This document shows, one piece after another, positions 1 to 7,501 of a stretch of DNA of 15,052 nt. Numbering within the stretch: position 1 is the first letter of the stretch; each line of letters begins with the position of its first letter. The notes under the pieces are model-generated. The model was not told where the DNA came from. It ran no database searches and saw only the letters and a list, made by a program, of their open reading frames with translations. The position numbers were made by a program, and so were the translations under genes. The stretch is from CAINDI01 sp037127585. Its GTDB lineage: Bacteria > Verrucomicrobiota > Verrucomicrobiia > Palsa-1439. The stretch spans positions 1 through 15,052 of the forward strand of contig JBAXYB010000069.1 in NCBI GenBank assembly GCA_037127585.1, given 5' to 3'.

Positions 1-723
1 GCCATCGAGAACGATTACATCGGATCGCCGTGCGGCAAACTCGACCAGATCATGATCATGTTCGCCAAAGCCGACCACGGCACGCACTACAATCCGAAAA
101 CCCGCAAGATCAGCTACGTGCCGCTCGGTAAAGGCGCCACCGACTTCCGCATCGTGGCCCTCGACACCGGCACAAACCGGCCCGGCCTCGAAAAATCTAC
201 CTACAAAATCCGCCGCGACGAATGCGACAAGTTCGCCGGGCTGCTCAAGAAACGGTTTGGCTTCCACTGTCTCGCGGCAGTCCGCACGCAACTGGATTTC
301 GATAAAGTCATGGCGGCTTACCGGCCAAAGCAGCCCGACCTCTGCGACCGGCTCAACTACATCTTCCACGCCCAGCACCGCTTCAGCAAAATGATGAAAG
401 CCTGGCGGGCCGGCGACATCGAAACTGTCGGCGCCATCTTCCGGCAGGACGGGATCGGGTTGCGCGACGACTACAAGATTTCCGGTCCCGAACTCGAAAC
501 CATGTGCGACATCGTCCGCACCGTCCCGGGAGTTCTCGGCGAACGCATGCTCGGTGGCGGCGACAAAGGCGCTGCCGGCGCGTTGGTGAAAGCCAGCGCC
601 GTGACGGCGGTGAAAGCGGCCGTGGACAACGCGTACCCGCGCAGCCGGCCAGCCTTGGCCGACAAATATGCCGTTCACTCGCTCAAAGTCGTGGACGGCG
701 TCGCGGACTTGCCGGGGTTGTAG
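1..723 (+). CDS. galK: Galactokinase-type GHMP kinase, C-terminal part
   Basis: The reading frame is open from the first base and ends in TAG at 721-723, leaving 240 residues; the N-terminal substrate-binding part lies upstream of the window. Galactokinase phosphorylates galactose at C1 using ATP, the entry step of the Leloir pathway in the cytoplasm. The segment SPCGKLDQI (visible residues 9-17) matches the galactokinase CGxxDQ motif, whose Asp (D15 here) is the catalytic base in the family. The stretch DTGTNRPGLEKSTYKIRRDEC corresponds to the conserved region holding the family's E-Y-N/K-x-R-R element. The third GHMP motif is unusual: RMLGGGDKGAAGALV instead of the usual GxGFGG form. Another GHMP sugar kinase (for example one acting on an amino sugar) is possible, because the specificity residues are outside the window. 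The gene is convergent with the next one, 26 bp away. Confidence 0.82.
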   Translation, partial: AIENDYIGSPCGKLDQIMIMFAKADHGTHYNPKTRKISYVPLGKGATDFRIVALDTGTNRPGLEKSTYKIRRDECDKFAGLLKKRFGFHCLAAVRTQLDFDKVMAAYRPKQPDLCDRLNYIFHAQHRFSKMMKAWRAGDIETVGAIFRQDGIGLRDDYKISGPELETMCDIVRTVPGVLGERMLGGGDKGAAGALVKASAVTAVKAAVDNAYPRSRPALADKYAVHSLKVVDGVADLPGL

Positions 724-749
724 GTTTTCCTACAGTCCTACTTACTGCG

Positions 750-1058
750 TTAGCCGCCATGCTTGGAAATCCACTGCATGCCGCGGCGTTCCCAGTTGCT
801 GAATTTCATCTCGAGGTACGTGATCTCGCCCATGCCGCGGATTTGTTGTTCGATGTGCATGATGACGCGCTTCACGCCGAGGTCGCGTTCGATCCGATCC
901 TCTTTTTTCTGTGAGGGATGGTATTCGAAGACTTTGAACTCGCCTTCGAGATACGCCGAGTGGCCAATGACCTGAATGTCGAGCCGCTGGGTGTCAACAT
1001 AGTTGCGCACCAAGATGCCTTGAATCAATCGCTGTAGCCGTAAGTCTTCGTTGTTCAT
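750..1058 (-). CDS. Small BON-like domain protein
   Basis: This encodes 102 residues with no signal peptide or membrane segment, so it is probably cytoplasmic. The arrangement resembles a BON domain: a helix (LQRLIQGILV), a beta hairpin (LDIQVIGHSAYLEGEFKV), then a helix ending in a GVKRV turn and another strand (VIMHIEQQI). BON domains are known from OsmY and from secretin- or channel-associated proteins, where they are thought to bind membranes or phospholipids; no function can be given for this one. The last 25 residues are charged and aromatic (MKFSNWERRGMQW). It lies 63 bp downstream of bioB on the same strand, so co-transcription is possible, but no link to biotin is evident. The ATG at 1058 has no clear Shine-Dalgarno site; an 8-bp palindrome GAGTACTC (1062-1069) lies just upstream. 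It is a real gene by its coherent domain pattern, but the family assignment is tentative. Confidence 0.6.
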   Translation of the reverse strand: MNNEDLRLQRLIQGILVRNYVDTQRLDIQVIGHSAYLEGEFKVFEYHPSQKKEDRIERDLGVKRVIMHIEQQIRGMGEITYLEMKFSNWERRGMQWISKHGG

Positions 1059-1121
1059 TCCGAGTACTCACAAGACTCGCGGCGCGACGAGCAAGCGGAA
1101 TGTAGACTGCGCGACCTGATT

Positions 1122-2123
1122 TTACAAGGGTTTCGGAACGGTCGAGTACGCCGGTTGCGGGGTGAACCCGAGGTCGGCTAGCAATTTCAGGTCGGCGTTC
1201 GATTCGGGGTTGCCGGTGGTCAGGAGTTTGTTGCCGTAGAAGATGGAGTTGGCGCCGGCATAGAAGGCCAGGGCTTGGGCTTCCCGGCTGAGTTGTTGGC
1301 GACCGGCGGACAAACGTACTTTCGCGGCCGGGAAGGTGATGCGGGCGGTGGCGATGAGACGCACGAGTTCGAAGATGTCGACCGGCGGTTGTTCTTCGAG
1401 CGGGGTACCGGGAATCGGGACGAGGCAGTTGATCGGAACGCTTTCGGGCGGAGGATCGAATTGGGCGAGTACGGCCAGCATCTTCAGCCGGTCGTCCACG
1501 CTTTCGCCGAGGCCGATGATGCCGCCACAACAGACGGACATGCCGGCGCGTTGAGCGGCGCCGATGGTGTCGAGCCGGTCTTGGTAGGTGTGGGTGGTGA
1601 CGATGTTCGGGTAAAATTCGGGGCTGGTGTCGAGATTGTGGTTGTAGGCCGTGACGCCGGCATCTTTGAGTTGCCGGGCGGCTTCGTCGTTTAACTCACC
1701 AAGCGTGACGCAGATTTCCATGCCGAGGGTGCTGACGGTGCGGATGGTTTCGAGGACGGATTCGAATTGTTGCGTGCCGGCGCGGACACCTTTCCAGGCG
1801 GCCCCCATACAAAAGCGGGTCGAGCCATTGGCTTTCGCGAGCCGGGCGGATTCCATGACTTCAGAGGTCGCGAGGAGTTTTTCTTTTTCCAAACCAGTCT
1901 CGTACCGGGCGCTTTGGGCGCAATAAGAACAGTCTTCGCTGCATCCGCCGGTCTTGATGCTGAGGAGGGTGCAAAGCTGGATTTCGTTGTGCTGCCAGTG
2001 GTTGAGATAGACCTTTCGGGCCTGATCAACGAGGTCAAAGAGGGGTTGAGTGTAGATTTTTTGCAGGCGATCCAGCGTCGCAACGTCCACTTGTTCAACA
2101 GGTTTCTGAGGTGTAGCTAGCAT
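1122..2123 (-). CDS. bioB: Biotin synthase
   Basis: BioB is a radical SAM enzyme that inserts sulfur into dethiobiotin, the last step of biotin synthesis. The 333-residue product has normal family length. C61, C65 and C68 in GCSEDCSYC form the CxxxCxxC site for the 4Fe-4S cluster. C105 (FCMGAAW), C138 (ICVTLGEL), C198 (SVCCGG) and the VRLSAGR segment near residue 270 match the ligands of the sacrificial 2Fe-2S cluster. The YNHNLDTS, CLVPIPGTPL and GANSIFYGNKLLTT motifs are also typical. The frame is open far upstream (to 2702), but similarity begins near MLATPQ. The ATG at 2123 is preferred over the one at 2141 because the latter overlaps the -10 box of a good promoter candidate. No other bio genes are in view. 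The gene diverges from the HEAT-repeat gene and may be co-transcribed with the small downstream gene. Confidence 0.97.
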   Translation of the reverse strand: MLATPQKPVEQVDVATLDRLQKIYTQPLFDLVDQARKVYLNHWQHNEIQLCTLLSIKTGGCSEDCSYCAQSARYETGLEKEKLLATSEVMESARLAKANGSTRFCMGAAWKGVRAGTQQFESVLETIRTVSTLGMEICVTLGELNDEAARQLKDAGVTAYNHNLDTSPEFYPNIVTTHTYQDRLDTIGAAQRAGMSVCCGGIIGLGESVDDRLKMLAVLAQFDPPPESVPINCLVPIPGTPLEEQPPVDIFELVRLIATARITFPAAKVRLSAGRQQLSREAQALAFYAGANSIFYGNKLLTTGNPESNADLKLLADLGFTPQPAYSTVPKPL

Positions 2124-2136
2124 GAAATCTAGGCGA

Positions 2137-2165
2137 ATCATACCGGAAGCGTTGCCGCATTGCAA
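2137..2165 (-). promoter_or_regulatory. Candidate sigma-70 promoter for bioB
   Basis: On the minus strand, TTGCAA (2165-2160) is followed after exactly 17 bp by TATGAT (2142-2137), which differs from the TATAAT consensus at one position. Transcription would start near 2130, leaving a leader of only about 6-7 bases before the ATG at 2123. The TTGCAA hexamer is palindromic and on the plus strand sits 17 bp before TAGGGT (2183-2188), a much weaker -10 candidate for the HEAT-repeat gene. This is a motif match only; no start site has been measured. Confidence 0.5.
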
Positions 2166-2198
2166 GCGGGATGGTGTTCTGGTAGGGTGCGCGCCACT

Positions 2199-3839
2199 AT
2201 GGATCGGACAATTCGACAGATTAGTAACATGCTGCAAAGTCCGGATGGCATGCGGCGGTGCGGGGCGGCGATGGTTTTGGGCGAGCTGGCCCCGAAAGAT
2301 GCCGCAGTCGTGACGGCGCTCGGCGAATCCTTGCGCGATGCGAACCAATTGCTGACCCGGTATGTGCTGGAGGCGTTCGAGCGGATCGGCGGTCGTGGGG
2401 TGGTGCCGTATGTGTTGCCGTTGCTCGACGCGGCGGACATGGAAACAAAAATGCGCGCGGCCGGGATCATTGCCGGCGCGGGCGGGGCGATGGTCGGCGA
2501 GTTGCGGAAGCAATTCGAGAAAGCCAGCCCGGCGCAGAAACGCGTGCTCATCGATATTCTCGCGCGGATTCATGAACGCGATTCGATGCAGTTGATTCTC
2601 GATGTGTTGTTTGATCCCGATTTTGAGTTGGTGAAGGAAGCCTGTCAGGCCGTGCGCCGGCATATTACCGATGCGACGCCGAAACACCGGCTCGCGTTGC
2701 ACAAACAGACGGTCAAATTTATGAGCAGTGCCCAGGTCAAGAAGAACGACCGGGTCCTGACTTCGTGTTTATTGCTCATCGGCTACATCGGCGCGCCGGA
2801 TGCCCGGACGGTCCTCGTCAAATACACGCTTCCGAAAAATCTCGGCTACATCCGCCGCAACGCCCTCATCGGCGTCAACGGCCTCCAGTTGGCCGGCAGT
2901 GCGTCCGCGGCGGTCGTGAAACAGATGTTCAACTATCTGAGCGAACCTGACCCGCAAATCGTCCAACTCGCACTCGACATCATCGAGAAACAGCCGCCGG
3001 TCAGTTCGCTCGATGGCCAATGGACGAAGTTGCTCAAGAGCAAGCAAGCCAATGTTCGCGCCTTCGCGGCCCGCAAACTGGCGGCCCATGACAATCCGGC
3101 CAGCAACAAATTGATGATGACCTTGTTGGCGCATGACGATACCCAAGTCAGCGAAATCGCTGCCGGTGCGCTCGCTCGTCACAAGAAGGCGACCAAGCTC
3201 CTGCTCGCCGCGTTGGCCCGCGAACGCCAAGTCGAAACCGCCTGGCGCCTCGGCAAGATTCTCAAACCGCACAGCGAATCAATCGACAAAGCGACGATCA
3301 AGAAGTTCGCCGCGCTCGCCTCCCGCGACCTCGAAGCCGGCAACGGTCGCTACGAGGCGCTGTTCTATTTCTTGCGCAACATCGACCCGCAGATCGTCGA
3401 TGGCGTGCTCAACGATGTCGGCCTCAAATTCAAAAAGGCCAAGAAATGGGCCAAGGCCGCCGAATGCCTCAAACAGTTGCTGCGCTCGGAAAGTGCCGAC
3501 CGCGACCAGCGGTTCGAACTCAGCGTTTGCAATCTCAAACAATCCGCCAAAGACCTCGCGCTGAACTTGCGCGCCGAAGATCAATCGCTCCGCGGTCTGC
3601 AAGTGCTGTTGGCGGACAAGAGTTTCAAACTGTTTGACCGGCTCAAAAAGGAAAAGTGCCTGGATGCCGCGGATCTGTTCTATGCAGGCTTCCACTACAG
3701 CGAAAGCACTGGCGAAGAACAAAAGTTCGGCCGGCAACTCCTCGAACACGTCGCCAAACGCTGGCCCAGTTCGAAAGATGGCAAAGCTGCGAAGAATAAA
3801 CTCAAGTTGGCGGCCGTGAATCCGCCCGCCGCGGCGTGA
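2199..3839 (+). CDS. HEAT-repeat scaffold-like protein
   Basis: The product is 546 residues with no signal peptide or membrane segment, so probably cytoplasmic. Residues 1 to about 350 consist of helical HEAT repeats of the PBS-lyase type, visible as recurring runs such as RRCGAAMVLGEL, TRYVLEAFERIG, TKMRAAGIIAGAG, VRAFAARKLAAHD and VSEIAAGALARHK. Such repeats build curved scaffolds that bind proteins. Residues 400-530 are another helical region, perhaps TPR-like (WAKAAECLKQLLRS, LFYAGFHYSESTG), with a Lys-rich end and an Ala-rich tail. No catalytic motif is recognised. The frame is open from a TTG at 2160, but the ATG at 2199 directly precedes the first helix and has a weak AGGG 11 bp upstream. 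The exported protease gene follows after 42 bp on the same strand, so the two may share a transcript. The partner is unknown. Confidence 0.85.
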   Translation: MDRTIRQISNMLQSPDGMRRCGAAMVLGELAPKDAAVVTALGESLRDANQLLTRYVLEAFERIGGRGVVPYVLPLLDAADMETKMRAAGIIAGAGGAMVGELRKQFEKASPAQKRVLIDILARIHERDSMQLILDVLFDPDFELVKEACQAVRRHITDATPKHRLALHKQTVKFMSSAQVKKNDRVLTSCLLLIGYIGAPDARTVLVKYTLPKNLGYIRRNALIGVNGLQLAGSASAAVVKQMFNYLSEPDPQIVQLALDIIEKQPPVSSLDGQWTKLLKSKQANVRAFAARKLAAHDNPASNKLMMTLLAHDDTQVSEIAAGALARHKKATKLLLAALARERQVETAWRLGKILKPHSESIDKATIKKFAALASRDLEAGNGRYEALFYFLRNIDPQIVDGVLNDVGLKFKKAKKWAKAAECLKQLLRSESADRDQRFELSVCNLKQSAKDLALNLRAEDQSLRGLQVLLADKSFKLFDRLKKEKCLDAADLFYAGFHYSESTGEEQKFGRQLLEHVAKRWPSSKDGKAAKNKLKLAAVNPPAAA

Positions 3840-3881
3840 TTTCCGGTGACCGCGGGTTGAGAATGTGCTTCTAATACGCGC

Positions 3882-5900
3882 ATGTTGAAACTTGCTCTTG
3901 TTGCTTTGCTCTTCCCGTTGGCCGCCAGCGCCGGTAACGATCTCGACCCGCTCCGCCCCGCCATGGAGCAAGCGATCGCGCGCGTGAAACCCTCGCTCGT
4001 GCGCATCCAGGTTGTCTGGGTTGATTACGCGCAAGGCCGGGAAGTCAAACATGAAGCCAGCGGCAGCGGATTCATCATCAAAAAGACCGGCTACGTCGTC
4101 ACCAATCACCACGTGGCCGGGCGCGCGACGCGCGCGGTCTGTGTTTTCTCAAACAACGAAGAAATCGAAGCCACCCTCGTCGGCACCGATCCGATGACCG
4201 ATATCGCCGTCCTCAAACTCGACACCACCCAGCACAAAGAATTTCCGACCGTGGACTGGGGTGATTCGGCGGCGATTGCCGTGGGCGACACCGTGTTGGC
4301 GATGGGCAGTCCGCTCGCGCTCTCGCAATCGGTCACGCGCGGCATCATCAGCAACGCCAAGATGACAATGCCCGGCATGTTTCGTCGGTTCGGCGGTTTT
4401 TCGATGGAAGGCGAGGACGTCGGGTCGCTCGTCCGGTGGGTCGCCCACGACGCCCCCATCTACCCCGGTAACTCCGGCGGTCCGCTCGTGAATCTGTCCG
4501 GCGAAGTCATCGGCGTCAACGAAATCAGCATGGGACTCGGCGGTGCCATCCCGAGCAATCTCGCGCGCGACGTGGCCGAACAGATCATTGCCGGCGGTCA
4601 CGTCAGCCGGAGCTGGCTGGGCATCGAGATTCAACCGCTGCTGAAAGGTTCGGAGTTGACCAACGGCGTCTTGGTCGGCGGCGTCACGAAAGACTCACCG
4701 GCGGAGTTGGCGGGTTTCAAATCCAACGACATTTTGCTGAAACTGGCCGGCAAAGATGTCAGCGTCCGGTTCGACGAAGAGGTGCCGTTGCTCAACCTCA
4801 TGGTGGCCGGCATTCCCATCGGCAAAGAAGTTGAGGCCGTCGTGGTGCGAGCCGGCAAGCCGCTGACGTTGCAAGTCCGCACCGCCGAACGCGAGGTGAC
4901 GGCCTTCAAGCAAAACGAATTGAAAGAGTGGGGCATGACGGCGAAAAATATTTCATCCAATGCCGCCCGAGAAATGAAGCTGGAGAATCGGGAAGGCGTG
5001 CTCGTCACAACGACGCGGCCGGGCGGTCCATGCGGCGAGGCCAAGCCGAACCTCCAGCCCGGCGACGTCATCAAAACCATCGCCGGCAAGCCCGTGCAGA
5101 ATGTCGCGGGGCTGATCGAACTGACGCGCGGCATCACGTTGAACAAGAAATCGCCCGTCCCAACGTCCGTCGAGTTCATCCGGCAGTCGGAGAAGTTCCT
5201 CACGGTTGTCAAAGTCGGGATTCGTGACGTGGACGATCCCGGCGTCGAGGCCCGGAAGGCGTGGTTGCCGGTCGCAGTGCAGGTCATCACCCGCGAGATG
5301 GCCGAGCAACTCGGTACCAACGGTGTGACCGGCGTTCGCATCATCCAAGTTTATCCGAACACCACCGCCGCGACGGCCGGATTAAAAGTCGGCGATTTGA
5401 TTCTCGAAATCGACGGCGATAAGATTCCGGCCTCGCAGCTTGGCGACGAGGAAGTTTTCACCAATCTCATCCGGCAACGCCGGGTCGGCGACAAACCAGA
5501 GTTTGCCATCGTGCGCGCCGGCCAGCCGCTCAAGCTGACGGTGGAGTTGGCGCGCTCGCCGAAGGCTGACCGCGAGATGAAGAAGTACCAGGATCACAAT
5601 TTCGAGTTTGCCGCGCGCGACCTGAGCTTCTTTGATCGCGTCCACGACGAATTACCGGAAGACACCCAGGGCGCGCTGGTCACCGAGGTGAAGGATGGCG
5701 GTTGGGCCGCGTTGGGCGAGCTCCAGGCCGACGACATTATTCAGTTTGCCAATGGCACCGCCGTCAATGATGCGGCCGCTCTCGGCGCGCAGATGAAAGC
5801 GTTTGCCCAGCAAAAAACCAAGTTTGTCGTCCTGCGCATCCTGCGTGGCATTCACACCCGGTACCTCGAACTCGAACCCAATTGGGAAAACGGAAAATGA
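3882..5900 (+). CDS. HtrA/Deg-type serine protease with multiple PDZ domains
   Basis: This is an exported serine protease of the HtrA (DegP/DegS) family, which handles misfolded envelope proteins. The 672-residue product begins with a signal peptide (MLKLALVALLFPLAASA, cleavage near residue 17). The trypsin-fold domain spans about 25-240 and carries an intact triad: H77 in TNHHV, D107 in MTDIAVLKL and S198 in YPGNSGGPL. It is followed by about four PDZ-like domains, roughly at 245-335, 345-448, 462-558 and 575-660; the clearest carboxylate-loop regions are near 277-286 and 499-508 (AGLKVGDLILEIDG). DegP and DegQ have two PDZ domains and about 450 residues, so this protein is unusually long. 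The ATG at 3882 has no strong Shine-Dalgarno site. The stop codon overlaps the start of a pseudoprotease gene, implying coupled translation and a possible shared function. Substrates are unknown. Confidence 0.95.
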   Translation: MLKLALVALLFPLAASAGNDLDPLRPAMEQAIARVKPSLVRIQVVWVDYAQGREVKHEASGSGFIIKKTGYVVTNHHVAGRATRAVCVFSNNEEIEATLVGTDPMTDIAVLKLDTTQHKEFPTVDWGDSAAIAVGDTVLAMGSPLALSQSVTRGIISNAKMTMPGMFRRFGGFSMEGEDVGSLVRWVAHDAPIYPGNSGGPLVNLSGEVIGVNEISMGLGGAIPSNLARDVAEQIIAGGHVSRSWLGIEIQPLLKGSELTNGVLVGGVTKDSPAELAGFKSNDILLKLAGKDVSVRFDEEVPLLNLMVAGIPIGKEVEAVVVRAGKPLTLQVRTAEREVTAFKQNELKEWGMTAKNISSNAAREMKLENREGVLVTTTRPGGPCGEAKPNLQPGDVIKTIAGKPVQNVAGLIELTRGITLNKKSPVPTSVEFIRQSEKFLTVVKVGIRDVDDPGVEARKAWLPVAVQVITREMAEQLGTNGVTGVRIIQVYPNTTAATAGLKVGDLILEIDGDKIPASQLGDEEVFTNLIRQRRVGDKPEFAIVRAGQPLKLTVELARSPKADREMKKYQDHNFEFAARDLSFFDRVHDELPEDTQGALVTEVKDGGWAALGELQADDIIQFANGTAVNDAAALGAQMKAFAQQKTKFVVLRILRGIHTRYLELEPNWENGK

Positions 5901-6709
5901 AAAAGCTCCTCGTCGCACTTCTCTTGTTCACCGTCGTCAGCCGCGGCCACGCCGAAGACAGCGCCGCCGCTGGCCGGCAAGTCCGCACGAAAAATCAGGA
6001 CGCCATCGTCACGGTCAAATTGGTCGTCAACTTTAACATCTCCCACGGCGGGCGCGACCAGCAGAACGAATCCAAAACGGAGGCCATCGGCGTGGTGATT
6101 GATCCCGCCGGGCTGACCGTCATCTCACTCTCGACCATTGATCCCAGCACGCTGATGAAAGCGCAGATGCGCGGCCGGCAACAGGACATGAAGATTGAGA
6201 GCGAAGTTAAAGATGCGAAGATCGTTCTCGCCGACAATACCGAGATCCCCGCGGAAGTTGTGTTGCGCGACAAGGACCTCGACGTCGCGTATCTGCGGCC
6301 GACGGAAAAACCGGCCAAACCGCTCGCCGCCATCGACCTCACCAAAGCGGTCAAACCGCAATTACTCGACGAAGTTATCACCCTCAACCGTCTCGGCAAA
6401 GTGGCCAACCGGGTCGTCGCGGTCTCCGTCGAACGGATAGTGGCGTTGGTTGACCGGCCTCGTCCTTTCTACGTGCTTGGGCCGGGCGGGGCCTCCGGCA
6501 TCGGTTCACCCGTGTTCGCGCTCTCCGGCGCGCCCCTCGGCATTATTCTGATCCGCAACGCGCCGACCGACGGCGAAGCCAACGTCGCGAGCATGTTCTC
6601 CGGCGCGAGTGGCAGTCTCGGCTTCATGCCGATCATCGTCCCCGCCGCCGACCTCCTCGAAGATGCGAAACAAGCGTTGGAAGCGAAGAAACCGGCGACT
6701 GATAAGTAG
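5897..6709 (+). CDS. Exported trypsin-fold pseudoprotease
   Basis: The 270-residue product has a signal peptide (MKKLLVALLLFTVVSRGHA, cleavage near residue 19), so it should be exported like its neighbour. The rest follows the HtrA protease-domain pattern, but the catalytic sites are altered. Where active family members have TNHHV this protein has ISLST, putting Ser79 at the His position. D129 in DLDVAYLR matches the Asp. Where GNSGGPL is expected it has GIGSPVF, putting Ile202 at the Ser position. No PDZ domain follows. It is therefore probably an inactive homologue, perhaps binding substrate or regulating the upstream protease; that role is inference. The ATG at 5897 overlaps the upstream stop as ATGA. 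A longer frame from 5882 would add five residues (MGKRK), but the 5897 start gives the classic MKK signal-peptide beginning. The stop lies 6 bp from that of the convergent rsmA. Confidence 0.85.
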   Translation: MKKLLVALLLFTVVSRGHAEDSAAAGRQVRTKNQDAIVTVKLVVNFNISHGGRDQQNESKTEAIGVVIDPAGLTVISLSTIDPSTLMKAQMRGRQQDMKIESEVKDAKIVLADNTEIPAEVVLRDKDLDVAYLRPTEKPAKPLAAIDLTKAVKPQLLDEVITLNRLGKVANRVVAVSVERIVALVDRPRPFYVLGPGGASGIGSPVFALSGAPLGIILIRNAPTDGEANVASMFSGASGSLGFMPIIVPAADLLEDAKQALEAKKPATDK

Positions 6710-6715
6710 CCAGAA

Positions 6716-7501
6716 TCACCGCAACGCGTTCGCTAACCCGATCCACTGTTCGAGACTCAACTCTTCCGCTCGTGCCGTGGTGATTGCGCCAACGGCGGTC
6801 AACGCTGCATCCACCCGGTCGTGCTCACCCACCAGTTTCCGCAGCATCTTGCGCCGTTGCTGGAAGCCTTGCCTAACCAACTGATGAAACGGCGCCCCGT
6901 CTTCCAATTTCACGCGCGGATCGCGCCGGTCGAGCGCGATGATGGCGCTGTCCACGTTGGGCGCCGGGTAAAAGCAATTCGGCGAAACGACATGCACGAT
7001 CGTGACATGATACCGGAGTTGCGTGAACAACGTCAGCGCGCCGTAATCCTTCTGCCGGGGTTTGGCCGACAACCGCTGACCCACTTCCTTTTGCACCGTC
7101 AACACCAGCCGGCGCGGCGGTGCATCGCCTTCGACAAACCGTTCGAGAATCGCCGTCGAAATGCTATACGGCAAGTTCGCTACTACCTTATCGCACGCCG
7201 GCAAGTCCACTTTGCACGCATCGCCGTGAATCAATTCCACCTCGGGATAATGCTGCCGGATGAACTCCGCGAGCCGGCCATCCTTTTCAATCGCGATCAC
7301 CTTGGCGGCCCGGTCGGCCAACTTCAACGTCAGCGCACCCAAGCCGGGCCCGATTTCCAGCACGGTTTCAGTCGACCGGATGTCGGCTTCTTCGGCGATG
7401 ATCTCGAGGATATTTCCGTCGATGAGGAAATTCTGTCCGAGCGCCTTGCTCGGATGAATGGCTAACTCCACGAGGTGTTGCCGGACTTCGGTGAGAGTCA
7501 T
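6716..7501 (-). CDS. rsmA: 16S rRNA adenine(1518/1519)-N6 dimethyltransferase
   Basis: RsmA (KsgA) dimethylates two adjacent adenines in the 3'-terminal hairpin of 16S rRNA using S-adenosylmethionine, late in small-subunit assembly. The 261 residues are of normal length. Visible motifs in order are LGQNFL (21-26), the SAM-binding EIGPGLGALT (49-58), the acidic IEKD (71-74), the catalytic NLPYSIST (109-116), FYPAPNVDS (178-186) and the C-terminal QGFQQRRKMLRKL segment (211-223), which is typical of the RNA-binding part. The start ATG overlaps the stop of pdxA as ATGA, so translation is probably coupled. It is the last gene of the surA-pdxA-rsmA run. No Shine-Dalgarno site precedes it and no terminator hairpin is evident in the 6 bp separating it from the convergent gene. 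G/C strand composition changes inside the gene near 7370. Confidence 0.97.
   Translation of the reverse strand: MTLTEVRQHLVELAIHPSKALGQNFLIDGNILEIIAEEADIRSTETVLEIGPGLGALTLKLADRAAKVIAIEKDGRLAEFIRQHYPEVELIHGDACKVDLPACDKVVANLPYSISTAILERFVEGDAPPRRLVLTVQKEVGQRLSAKPRQKDYGALTLFTQLRYHVTIVHVVSPNCFYPAPNVDSAIIALDRRDPRVKLEDGAPFHQLVRQGFQQRRKMLRKLVGEHDRVDAALTAVGAITTARAEELSLEQWIGLANALR

Noticed and set aside
504..914. Plus-strand open frame of 136 codons
   Set aside because: It overlaps the galactokinase-type gene in another frame and the small BON-like gene antisense, and its translation is Arg-rich without domains.
2124..2702. N-terminal extension of bioB (open frame to 2702)
   Set aside because: It overlaps the HEAT-repeat gene antisense, has no BioB similarity and includes the bioB promoter candidate; the normal family length is reached from the ATG at 2123.
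3279..4112. Minus-strand open frame of 277 codons
   Set aside because: It is antisense to the HEAT gene and the signal peptide of the protease; no domain is recognisable.
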